In this document: positions 32,042 to 41,924 of the stretch, one piece after another
Layout: each line of letters starts with the position of its first letter
Numbering within the stretch: the stretch's first letter is position 1
Origin: Diabrotica undecimpunctata
Taxonomy: Eukaryota > Arthropoda > Insecta > Coleoptera > Chrysomelidae
Assembly (NCBI RefSeq): GCF_040954645.1
Contig: NC_092805.1
Coordinates: forward strand, 20,424,741 to 20,488,740
Reading direction: 5' to 3'
DNA length: 64,000 bases
Program-made: the position numbers and the translations under genes
Notes under the pieces: generated by a model
What the model was told of the DNA's origin: nothing
What the model saw: the letters and a program-made list of their open reading frames with translations, nothing else
The model's database searches: none

Positions 32042-32435
32042 TTAAGAGCGTAGGCGCAAAATTTCGGGCCAATGCTTTTTAACATTTTTTTGGAATCCTG
32101 AGAAAACTAACAAATATTTTTGAAAAATTTAAACACAGAATGAGAAAGATTACATTATTACCGAGGGCCGAAAGTCCCTTAGAATAAACAAAAAGTTTTT
32201 TTGAATGAGATATTTGAAATTAAAAATCACACTAAATTTCCTCTTTTTTTTTCACCCCTGTAACTTATTAAAATAAACATTATAGAAGTTTTCGGGGACT
32301 TTGGCCCTCAGTAATAATGTGGTCTTTCATTCTGCGTTTAAATTTTTCAAAAATACTTAGTAGTTTTTTCAGGATTCGAAAAAAATGAATACATTTAAAA
32401 AACATTTGCCCGAAATTTTGCGCCTACGCTCTTAA
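32042..32435. mobile_element. Foldback/MITE-like palindromic element, copy 2
   Basis: Same family as the copy at 30760, bounded by TTAA on both sides (32042-32045 and 32432-32435). TTAA would fit a piggyBac-type target, but a TA target is also possible. Confidence 0.75.
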
Positions 32436-33100
32436 ATCAAATATTCTCGTGTATAAAACCCTCTATATATTTTTATTTCCTAAAAATACTATATTCGTAT
32501 TGTTGTCTTCGAGCGCGCTGACACCCGGCCACCATCTGTTGATTTTTTAACCTGAGCCTTCGGAGACTTGCGTCTTTCAATAAAAGAAATAGCACTGACA
32601 CCAAATTTAATGTTTTCATTTTGAACTATCCTTTGGCAGACCAAAGTTTATTTTTTATAGCTCGGACAGACACGTCGGCGTCGGCTTACTGTTCGAAAGT
32701 CAAACCAATACTATTATGTAATAACTAATAATAATTACAAAGCAATAGTAATTACCTGTTATTATTCTTAGGAAATCTAAATAAACCTTTTCCTGTCACA
32801 GATGAACATCCGCGAATCGCACAAATATATCCAGACATTTTAAATATAAATTAAACTTTTAACTATAAACTATAACTATAAACTTATATATTTAACTATA
32901 ACTATAAACTATAACCTTTTAACTATAAATAAATTATATAAATGGTCAAATGCACTTGTTGTGTCGAGTATATGTGACGCCTACGGACTATCGAAAACAA
33001 CCAGACTTAAAGAATAAGCACGTGTTTTTGACAGTTAAACAACCAGAATCGGGCATGCGTATACAAAAATTGTACACGCTTTTGGTCCGCTGTGTCGCTT
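32436..33100. other. Unassigned, with AACTATA minisatellite
   Basis: At 32853-32945 an irregular repeat of AACTATA / ACTATAA words occurs about ten times. Elsewhere no feature recognised. Confidence 0.45.
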
Positions 33101-33199
33101 CTATGTGTGTTCGGTTATTCTATGATATAACTCAGACCAAAAAAACTGGCATTTGTAATGTCTAACAGGTCTTTTTGTACAAAATAATATTGTTTTCAC

Positions 33200-33201
<2 letters not shown>

Positions 33202-33239
<38 letters not shown>
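33202..33239. repeat. (TA)n microsatellite, left flank of ribozyme block
   Basis: About 38 bp of TA. Confidence 0.85.
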
Positions 33240-33243
<4 letters not shown>

Positions 33244-33308
33244 TGGCCAAATATATGGCCTAGGAGGACAAATTCGTTAAACTTCCCGTGTTCGAATCGG
33301 TATCAATA

Positions 33309-33353
33309 AAGTGTTATGATCATTTCAGCCTATCCCAGCCTCATCAGACACTT
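33309..33353 (-). ncRNA. Hammerhead ribozyme candidate, complete core
   Basis: On the minus strand: AAGUGU (stem I), CUGAUGA, GGCU-GGGAUA-GGCU (stem II, two Watson-Crick and two G-U pairs), GAAA, then U-G-AU-C-A-U closing stem III (A15.1-U16.1, U-A, G-C, AU loop), A as residue 17, and ACACUU, the exact 6-bp partner of stem I. Cleavage would fall between plus-strand positions 33315 and 33314. All invariant residues (C3, U4, G5, A6, G8, A9, G12, A13, A14) are in place. The architecture with a tiny stem III resembles hammerheads described in Penelope-like elements. Confidence 0.72.
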
Positions 33354-33521
33354 GGGCTGATACAAATTCAAACTCGGAAATTCCAACGAATGTCTCCCAA
33401 AACTTCACTACGACAGTAGTTAGCTTACAAAGGCGCCACCTGCTTTGGCGGCCGTGAACGAAAATGATATGATAATATCGTTTTCTGTCTCCTCTGCGCT
33501 ATGCGAAATGTGTATATGCGC

Positions 33522-33525
<4 letters not shown>

Positions 33526-33562
<37 letters not shown>
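33526..33562. repeat. (TA)n microsatellite, right flank of ribozyme block
   Basis: About 37 bp of TA, closing the 285-bp block that carries the hammerhead candidate. Confidence 0.85.
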
Positions 33563-33566
<4 letters not shown>

Positions 33567-33754
33567 CATATCAGGTAAGCTGAACATTTGAAATGTGTAA
33601 CAGGTCTTTTCGTACAAAATATTATTGTTTTTATGTTTATATATTATAGTTCAGACATGTAGTCTACCGTTCTTGGTTCAGACCAGGAAAACTGGACATT
33701 TTTAATGTCTAACAAGTGTTTCCCTACAAAATTATACTATTTTCACGTTTATAC

Positions 33755-35360
33755 AGGGTGTTTCAAAAAGATATGTCATAAATTAGATCACGCATTCCGG
33801 GCACAAAAATAAATTGATTGAATCCAACTTACCTTAGTACAAAAGTGTACACAAAAAAAGTTACAGTCCTTTGAAGTTACAAAATAAAAATTGTTTTTTG
33901 CATTATCTCCTAAACTACTTGACATTTTGTAATAAAAATGGACACGTTACATTCTTGTTCAGAAAGCATTTTTCATACAAAAGAAACAACAAAATCTAAG
34001 CGCACAGAAAAAATTTAAGGGGGGTGTGCAGCCCTAAATCCCTCAAACTTTTGAGTCCGTTCAAATCAAATGAATTTTGTGGCATCATTAGTTTAACAAA
34101 TTATTTATAAAATTTTTTTGCCTCTTATCACTTTTTCGAAAAACTAGTTTTTTCCTTGTTGGCCATAAAATTACAATTAGTTTCTACGGATACAATAATT
34201 ACAAACAGTTCCATCAATAATTGTCAATAATTTGAAGCTATCATTTATTGTGTGAATAAGATTAATATTAAAAATTTTGATATTACAATGGCCTACACAT
34301 TTCAGGAAATAGCAGATATGCATTTAACTTTGGATAAGTTGGATCAGATTAAATTATGATTTTAATAAACTATTGGGAATATCGTAGGTGAGTGTCAATG
34401 AAATAGTGCAGCAGCCGCAAGGCGTTATGCAGTAAAATACCCCAATCGAAATACACCCGATAGACGATTATTTCTGACCATTGATCGTCGTTTGCGGGAA
34501 ACGGGTACATTCCAACTGCAAGTTGCTGGCAATAGTGGTCGTCCAATAATGGATGCAAATGATGAAGACATTTAAGAAATCATTCAAGAAGTCCCTGGAA
34601 CAAGTACAAGGGTAATAGCTGCTCAACTAAATGTTCCTCACGTAAGGGTTTGGAGGCGTTTGAAGGATCAGCTGCTTAAACCCTATCACTTAACATTGGT
34701 TGAAGATTATCCTAAAAGGATTGGATTTTGCGATTGGTTGTTAATGGAAAACACTCGAAATGTTAATTTTATTAGAATTATTTTGTTTACCGACGAGGCT
34801 ACCTTCAGTAGAAATGGAATAACAAACGCCAAAAAATGACTCATCACCAAAGGACTTTCAAAGTTAATGTTTGGGCAGGAATTGTGGATAACAATCTAAT
34901 AGGTCCAGTATTTCTTCCCAACAATTTAAACGGTGATACTTATTTGCAGTTTTTGGCAAACGATTTACAAGAGTATTTGGAAGAAGTGAATATTGCAATA
35001 AGGCAAAATATGTGGTTTCTACAAGATGGCGCTCCACCGCATTACAGTAATGAAGTACGGGAATACCTTTGCAGGCAGTATCCTGGTCGGTGGATTGGAA
35101 GGAGTCGTGACGCACCTATTTCTTGGCCACCCAGAAGTCCAGGTCTTAACCCCATGGACTTTTGCTTCTGGGAGTTTATGAAACAGAAAGTGTATTTTGT
35201 AACAATAGGGGACAAATAACAATTGAGGGTTAGAATAATTGAAGCTGCAAATCAATTTTGTCAGAAAAATATGATTTTTCAGCTCATTCGGTCTTCCTTA
35301 TTAAAACGATACCGAATGTGTATTGAAGAAAATGGGGGTTATTTTGAACATTTATGAATT
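33755..35360 (+). mobile_element. Tc1/mariner-like transposon relic
   Basis: The left end CAGGGTGTTTC at about 33755 resembles the termini of this superfamily. The transposase starts at ATG 34288 (MAYTFQEIADMHL), with HTH region AAAARRYAVKYPNRNTPDRR..., RVIAAQLNVPHVRVWRRLK, first Asp in LFTDEATFSRNG (about 34790), a frameshift/stop near 34835, then KVNVWAGIVDNNLIGP, second Asp in MWFLQDGAPPHYS and third in WPPRSPGLNPMDFCFW. Stops at 34575 and near 34350 plus the frameshift make it dead. About 43 residues lie between the second and third Asp, longer than the 34 of classic mariner. Only the left terminus was located. Confidence 0.8.
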
Positions 35361-35489
35361 AAATATATGGATATGAATTAAAAAGACTTGATAAGGAAAG
35401 CGCAGCAACAAGTGGTGGAACATTAAAATTATTGACACTGGATTTACAGAAATGTCTGCCAACGCCTGTTCTAAGTAACCAGCAGAGTT

Positions 35490-35900
35490 TTTATAATCTC
35501 AAGTTATGGACATACCATTATACGATTTCGACACTTCAAGTAATGTTACGTCTTGCATGATATGGGATGAATCAAAGTCTGGATATGGAGCAAACGAAAT
35601 GGCTTCGGGCCTTTTGGGGTGGACTGAAGCTATAAATGAAAATGTAGCTCTGTGTGGTCTGACAACTGCCCATCCCAGAACAGAAATGTGATAATGGTCA
35701 TGCTTTACTTTTGGATACTTCACAAGTATCCACAGATAAAAATTATAAATCACAAGTTTTTGTTAAGTGGTCATACTCATTTAGAAGTGGACAGTGATCA
35801 TTCTCTTATTGAAACAAAACGAAAGAAAACACCTTTTTTAAAAAATCATGACTTCCTGGGACTGGCAGCAGCTAGCACGACTTTGCTGTCGTTCTAAAAC
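35490..35900 (+). pseudogene. Unnamed arthropod repeat-protein fragment (WSDNC module)
   Basis: Two overlapping frames (35506-35691 and 35652-35897) together read CMIWDESKSGYGANEMASGLL, then WSDNCPSQNRNVIMVMLYFW, QIKIINHKFLLSGHTHLEVDSDHSLIE. A ...SDNC.gQN... GHT..E.D..H..IE arrangement recurs in arthropod repeat-derived proteins, with Asp/His/Glu spacing that suggests a nuclease or transposase core. That function is inference. One frameshift separates the two parts. Confidence 0.45.
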
Positions 35901-36137
35901 ATTCAATGTAATTAATTTTAAGTGAACAACACTCATGATCCGTTGAGTTTCGTTTTTCGTTAATTTTGTTCACTCATTTTGTTTTACAGATATGACTTGT
36001 TTATTTTATTTAATTAAATAAAAAGAAGTGTTCTTGACTAAATTTTGTTTCATTTATCGTATTATCTCCAGATTATTTATTATTTATAAAAAAATAAATA
36101 TTGTATGCTAAACATACAGTTTGAGCAAATCACAATA

Positions 36138-36139
<2 letters not shown>

Positions 36140-36220
<81 letters not shown>
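36140..36220. repeat. (TA)n microsatellite
   Basis: About 80 bp of uninterrupted TA, the longest in the window. Confidence 0.9.
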
Positions 36221-36222
<2 letters not shown>

Positions 36223-37157
36223 CAAAAAATCTGTGATATATATTATTAAGCAACGTAAACTAGATAATACTACATGTAATACTTAAAAACGTACCTCATC
36301 TACTTTCCTTTAAAAAAACTGTTATTTTTCATTAAGGTAGTACTTCACTACATCTAACTGGAATATATTAAACCTAAACAAAACAGAAAACGTCACTTAC
36401 TGGGACTGTAAAATTGCTCGATATAATTATTATTATCACTTGTAGCATATATGAATAATTTTAACGAATATTTGTATTCACTTAACATATCTTATATTCA
36501 ATTAACATACTTATAATAAGGTAACGTAAGTAAATTTAAAAGGCCGGGTAAATATTGTTTATTATTTTACTACTTGGGCTATTACTTATTTATTTTATAG
36601 GACCATAAAATTAATTGTCGATACCATGAAAATATTACTACAAAGAAACTTAAACTAAGGTCCCTTAGGTCAGGAGTCAGCAACCAGCGGCCCTTGAGCC
36701 TTCTCCTTGCGGCCCGTGAATGATTAATAAACGAAGAAAAGGCATGCGTAATATTTTTAATTATTTAAATTACATAGCAAAACTAAAATCTGTGAGATAC
36801 CCTGTGGTTTCTCATAACTTTTTCTAATACAAGTTTAAACAGCGTGCATAATCATTTCCTTGCCGCAGACTTCTGTTGGTTGTAAATAATTCTGAAACAT
36901 CCCCCTGTACCTGCACTTTACATTCAACTTTCCTCATTGTCATTTTAGTTAATTTTAATAAACCTTTTGATTTTCCAAATTCGATCATAGTACTCATACA
37001 ACAGTATCGTACTCTGCATTAAAATCTACGAAGATATAATGGCAGTCTTTGTTGTACTAATATTTGTCTGATATATGTGATCTGTTTGTATGTCTGATGT
37101 ATGTAGATCTATTTTTCAAAAAGCCTCTGTAGTAGGATCCTATTTTATGCCAGTCGT
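36221..37157. other. Unassigned, with possible hAT-type terminus
   Basis: Around 36668-36725 the sequence AGGTCAGGAGTCAGCAACCAGCGGCCC ... GCGGCCCG (described in parts) resembles the termini of hAT-type nonautonomous elements (CAG..GTC.GCAACC.GCGGCCCG). The opposite end was not found. The rest shows nothing recognisable. Confidence 0.3.
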
Positions 37158-37330
37158 TCGTTAAGTATCAGGGACAAAATTTTGTATCCCATGAACTGAT
37201 TTTGTAAATTCCTTTACAAAATATGTACCCAACTGCAAACCGTTTGTATTGGTTTTCTTGCCTAAATAAGGAATAGCATCGATCATATACTTCGAAGAGC
37301 TGTCACACGTCACACCGATTTTGAGACCAA
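37158..37330 (-). mobile_element. piggyBac-like transposase fragment
   Basis: The minus strand reads FGLKIGVTCDSSSKYMIDAIPYLGKKTN and then GLQLGTYFVKEFTKSVHG, the central piggyBac block that holds a catalytic Asp (here in CDS). Only about 57 codons survive. Confidence 0.6.
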
Positions 37331-37334
37331 AGGT

Positions 37335-37498
37335 AAATGGAAAACTAACACAGTATATACCAGTATAAAGCGGAGTCAGACAAGGTGACTCGTTAAGCCC
37401 ACTTCTCGTTAGTATAATAATGGATGAAATACGCCGCATTAATCGCCGAAACAGAAGACGAGCTCCAAAGATTAACACAAATCTTCAATACAACAGTC
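37335..37498 (+). mobile_element. LINE RT, left part, interrupted by nested LINE
   Basis: Plus-strand frames read YSGVRQGDSLSPLLVSIIMDEI, then ALIAETEDELQRLTQIFNTTV, the RT region around the palm (the palm itself is deleted). The frame resumes at 39462 on the other side of a minus-strand LINE insertion. Confidence 0.7.
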
Positions 37499-39461
37499 TT
37501 CTTCTTCTTTATGTGCCGTCTTCTACCGAAGGTTGGCGACCATCAAACGATAGGTTTCTCTGTTTTGTGTCGCATGTATTATGTTCGCAGCAAACCTCTT
37601 CTACCCTCAATCTTGCCTTCCACGATAAGCTGTCGCAGACTGTACTTATCATTACGGAACACATGACCCAGGTATGACGCTTTTCTCCTTTTAACAGTTG
37701 TTAACAATTCCACCTCTTTACCCATTCATCCTAATACCTCTGTGTTGGTCACTCTGTCTGTCCAATGTATTCTCAGTATGCGCCGATACAGCCACATTTC
37801 TAGAGCCGCTAACTTCTTTGTAGTTGCTGCTGTTAACGTCCACCGTCCGAAATGCTACGTAGAGAGTACGTAGCATTTCGTAGCGCTATCGGAGGTTAAG
37901 GCTTAGGTGGCGGTTGCTTAAGAGCTTTCTCATTTTGATGAATTCGGATCTGGCTATTTCAATTCGGATCTTAATCTCTACGTCTGGGTCCCACTTATCA
38001 TTTACTATATATCCCAGATATTTAAAACGGTGTATTTTCTCAATACGTTCGGCTTTAATATTCAAGTCGATATGTTGAATGTTCTTTTTACTGATCACCA
38101 TAAATTTAGTTTTCTTTCTATTGATTTTCAGTCCAAATTGGTTGCCAGTTGTATTTACTCTATTTAGCATCATCTGTAAATCTTCGATGTTGTCGGCCAG
38201 TATAACAGTATCATCTGCATATCGAAAATTACTTATTGGTACGCCATTAATCTTGATGCCCTCGTTGTACTCTTCCAGTGCCTCTAGAGATATTTGTTCC
38301 GTGTACAGGTTGAAAACCAGTGGCGAAAGAATACAGCCCTGTCTAACCCCTCTCGAAATGGTTACGTTTTCACTCACCATATGTCCATTCTTCATGTGGG
38401 CTGTTTGATTCCAATATAGATTTTTTATAATCTGGATGTCCTTAGTGTCAAGTCCTGTAAGATGTAATAGTTCTATGAGTTTGTCATGTTTGATAGTATC
38501 GAATGCTTTCTCATAGTCGATAAAACAGGCGTAGACATCTTTCTGTTGATCCAGACATTTTTGAATCAAGACTTGTATTGCAAAGAGCGGCTCTCGAGTT
38601 CCAAAACCGCATCTAAAACCGAACTGTGCTTTACTTATGCTGTGTTCTAATTTTGCTCGTATTCTGGAATGGATAATACGCAAGAATACTTTAAGGGTGT
38701 GACTCATTAAACTTATAAGGCGATATTCACTACACGTCTTAGAATTCGATTTCTTGGGAAGGGGCACGAATGTAGATTTCAACCAGTCCGATGGAATTTG
38801 ACCAGTATCGTATATCTTATTAAATAGTTCCAATACTACATTCAGGTTGTTCTCGTTAAAAACTTTTAAAAATTCGACTGATATTTCATCGCATCCTGTT
38901 GCTTTCCCATCTTTCGTTTGATTTATAGCTTTTATCACCTCACTTTTAAATATTTTTGGTCCATTCAGATCAAGAGTGTTCGTAGAAATATGACGATAAT
39001 CCCTAAACAAATCTTTTATGTAATTTTCCCAAGTCTGTAACTGTTCTTCTTTATCTACAATAAGTTTATTGTTCTCGTCTATTAACCTATCAAACTGTTT
39101 TTTCTTGTAAGTATAAGTAAACTTCTTGATTTTTTTATGCATATTAAAACTATCGTGTCTTCGTTCCAGCTCTTCTATATCTTGACATTTTTCTTGTAAC
39201 CATTTCTCTTTGGATTATTTTATCTTTCTGCTGACAGTTCTATCCAATTCTTTATATTGTTCGGGATTATTCTTATTTTCCCTCCTTCTTTCAACAAGGT
39301 GTAATATTTCATCTGTCATCCATTCGTTCTTCTTCTTCCGCTCGTAGTCACCAACGACTTCTTTCGCACCGTTGCATATAGCGTCCCTTAAGTTGATCCA
39401 GTCTCTTTCAATATCATTAGTATTGGTTGTTAAAGCAACATTACTATTAATGCTATTAATT
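37499..39461 (-). mobile_element. LINE (GAA-tail family) nested in another LINE, target-site duplication
   Basis: The flanks carry the same 12 bp, AATACAACAGTC, at 37487-37498 and 39462-39473. On the minus strand the insert starts with linker sequence (NSNVALTTNTNDIERDWINLRDAI), has a stop near 39215, then a 418-codon open frame (39142-37886): EVIKAINQTKDGKATGCDEIS, LISLMSHTLKVFLRIIHSRI, QFGFRCGFGTREPLFAIQ, VYACFIDYEKAFDTI, GVRQGCILSPLVFNLY, FRYADDTVILAD (both Asps), FKYLGYIVNDKWDPD. The 3' end (37885-37499) is frame-broken and finishes with GAAGAAGAAG. It is 5'-truncated: no endonuclease. Confidence 0.85.
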
Positions 39462-40110
39462 AATACAACAGTCAAGAAATACAATATGATAATATCAGCA
39501 AAAAAAACCAAATTTATGACAACATCTAAATACCCACTACGATGTAAAATCGAAATTGGTGGGAAAATAATAAAGCAGGAAGCAAGGTTTAGATATCTGG
39601 GAATAGATATAACTAGTTAGGGAGATGTTGAAGAAGAAGTACGACAAAACAAGCTTAAAAGCAAGTAAAGCGGCGGGATCTCTTAATGACACAATCTTTA
39701 AGAACAAACATCCAAGACAAGACACAAAAACAAGAATCTATAAAGCAGCAATTAGGCTTATATTAACATACACGGCGAAGACAAGACCTGACATATCTAA
39801 AACGAGACGACTACTAGAAACAACAGAGATGAAAATACTCCGGGGAAAAGTCTTTTGGATAGGGAGAGAAGCGAAAACATAAGAAGAGCATGCAATATAG
39901 AAGACATAAATGGATGGGTGACAAAACAGAAACAGGAGTAGAACGAACACATTAGCAGAATGGCAGAAGATAGGATAGTACGAAGAGCACGAGATAAGTC
40001 ACCAAATGGACCAAGAAGTATTGGCAGACCAAGAAAAAGAAGGTGCGATAATTTAGATTTAATTATTTAAATAATAAAGAATTAGGTTTATAGGTAAATA
40101 CATTCGAAAA
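39462..40110 (+). mobile_element. LINE RT, right part, continuing the interrupted element
   Basis: After the duplicated target, the frame continues KYNMIISAKKTKFMTTSKYPL, FRYLGIDITS, then after a stop EVRQNKLKASKAAGSLNDTIF, TRIYKAAIRLILTYTAKTR, a broken C-terminus and an AT-rich end. Motif order joins directly with the left part at 37335-37498. Related to the fragment at 14.9-15.4 kb. Confidence 0.7.
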
Positions 40111-41557
40111 CGGCAACGTCCTCGAAATCCTACTAACCGTTTATCACTAGTCAGATAGGATGAAGGTGTATATGATTCTCTGCAGATGGTAATAAAAATA
40201 TCCCATATTTAGCGTATATGCGCAAAGTGATCATCATGCTGCCATTCTTTTCGTGTTTCCTTTTCTTCAAACCTAGGACATTTTATGAGATATTTGAAAC
40301 GCTGACCACTCATGCAGGCCTGATAAAATTTACTATCAAACATATTTATATTTCATGGATAGATGACGGTCTTTATTTGCTGCAGACATTATCAAAATTG
40401 TCAATAAAGCTTTTAGCTCATTTTAACTCATGTAAGAAATATTAGCACGACTGGCATATTTTTTAGATTGTCTTGTAATTTCAATATTCGAGTGTAACAA
40501 AGTACGACATTATATGTCATTTGAAAAAAAGGATTCTTCAACTTTTGTGTGTTTTTGGCATTTCCTTTGGAACCAGCTCTAAAATGAATAATATTTCAAT
40601 AAACTGAGAAATAGTGGCGTTCTCATCTATGTTCCAGGTCCGCCAGGCCCGTCCCCGTTACCTGCCATGGTCTATACAATATACCTGTCTCCTAAACACA
40701 ACTTTTCACTGTTTTCTATAAACTAGTATCTATTGGTTAACTCTGCAATAACAACACGACATAGGTCCGATGCCTTCGAATGTAGATACACAACTGGAAT
40801 CTACCAAAAAACTGCCAAAAATTAATATTTTTTGGGAGAGGTCTGAAAAGGCTAAAACCACTTTGACAGTTGCTCATAGACCTGGTTTTGAATGTTATAA
40901 AGTTAAAAAGGAACCACTTGGGAATTAAAGTGGAGGGACAATGGAGTGACAAAGGAGTGACAAAAAAGCCTAAAATTAAAAACGAATCCAGTTTACTTGT
41001 TTCATAGTCTTATTACTAGAGCAATTTACTTTCGTACTTCTTATGCTGCATAGTAGAGTGGATTATTGGGAGTGTCTAGCGATAATTCAACAGTTACAAA
41101 TTCGTGAAATACAGAATAGAGTAAATTTTGTATCGAAATGAGAATCAAAAACTACAAAGTGTTACAATGAAATGAATAAAAGGGAAATGTCAAAAAATAC
41201 TTAGTGGAATTCAATAAACATGTATTAAAATTAACTAAATAAAATTAAAATATAATGAGAGAACCGAATTTCGTAATGCGATTTAAACAAAAGTACCCAT
41301 TAGCTTTTTTACTTTCATATAAGTACATTCCATGAGAAAGTGTAATTATCTATTGCCATTGTATTTCCAACAAGAAATTACAAGATTAAAGTTGTAATGT
41401 TAATCTGGAATAAATGCTAATCTGGAAAACCAAAAGATAGAGGTCTTACTTGAAGCAAAACTGCACACAATTAATAGAATTAGAATAATTAATGTTATTT
41501 ATGATTTACCGTACTTACTAAGTATACAGTGACACTCATTAAAAATAATTTTTTCAG
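40111..41557. other. Unassigned; upstream intron of the lipase gene
   Basis: No lipase exon with the GxSxG nucleophile motif was found here. AT-rich with an acceptor polypyrimidine tract (AATTTTTTCAG) at its right end. A 75-codon plus-strand frame at 40218-40445 has no recognised family. Confidence 0.4.
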
Positions 41558-41743
41558 GTTTAGATCCTGCTCTACCATTTTTTGCAACGTTTAACAATGA
41601 CTGGAAGTTGGATTCTAGTGATGCCTCATTCGTAGACGTAATTCACACCAGTGCCGGCTCGTTCGGGAAACTGGAAGCGCTGGGAGATGCAGATTTTTAT
41701 TTAAACGGAGGATCTTTGCAGCCGTTTTGTTATTCGGCAAAGT
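41558..41743 (+). CDS. Lipase (pancreatic lipase/PLA1 family), internal exon with catalytic Asp
   Basis: The acceptor TTTTTTCAG precedes 41558 and the donor AAAGT|GTGAGT follows 41743 (186 bp). The translation is GLDPALPFFATFNNDW..., FVDVIHTSAGSFGKLEALGDADFYLNGGS, QPFCYSAK. GLDPA.P holds the catalytic Asp of the Ser-Asp-His triad (codon at 41563-41565) and VIHTSAG..G...GD.DFY.NGG is the hallmark of insect neutral lipases and phospholipase A1-like proteins, secreted enzymes that hydrolyse acyl esters of glycerolipids. Splice phase carries one base into the next exon. Substrate (triacylglycerol or phospholipid) cannot be told from this piece. The Ser exon must lie upstream, outside what I could recognise. 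Confidence 0.85.
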
Positions 41744-41924
41744 GTGAGTATAACTTTTTTTATCACCGGAATCAAATATTTTATCTGAGTCTTCTGATTC
41801 GTCAATTTTTGGCTTGTATAAGTTTGCCTATTCTCTGTCTTTGGATTTAACTGGTTTGAGGTTTTCTTTTTTATTTTTCTTAGCCTTTACATTTTGTTTC
41901 AATCTGTTTCTTGCCTTAACCGAA

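Larger units (their letters stand above)
30760..32435. repeat. Giant inverted repeat containing two palindromic elements
   Basis: The outer arms (about 30760-31345 and 31815-32435) are reverse complements of each other with a few percent divergence, and the loop is about 470 bp. Both ends are TTAA followed by GAGCGTAGGCGC (or its complement). The right arm has an extra block of roughly 55-65 bp near 31970-32025. The loop holds an AT-rich 75-codon frame (31459-31686) with no known family. Confidence 0.85.
33105..33752. repeat. Three diverged copies of an ~85-100 bp repeat, split by an insertion
   Basis: Copies at about 33110-33206, 33565-33645 and 33650-33752 share CAGACC...AACTGG.CAT, AATGTCTAACA, GTACAAAAT.AT.TT and TTTTCACGTTTATA. 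Between copies 1 and 2 lies a 285-bp block (33240-33524) with TA runs on both sides. Confidence 0.6.
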
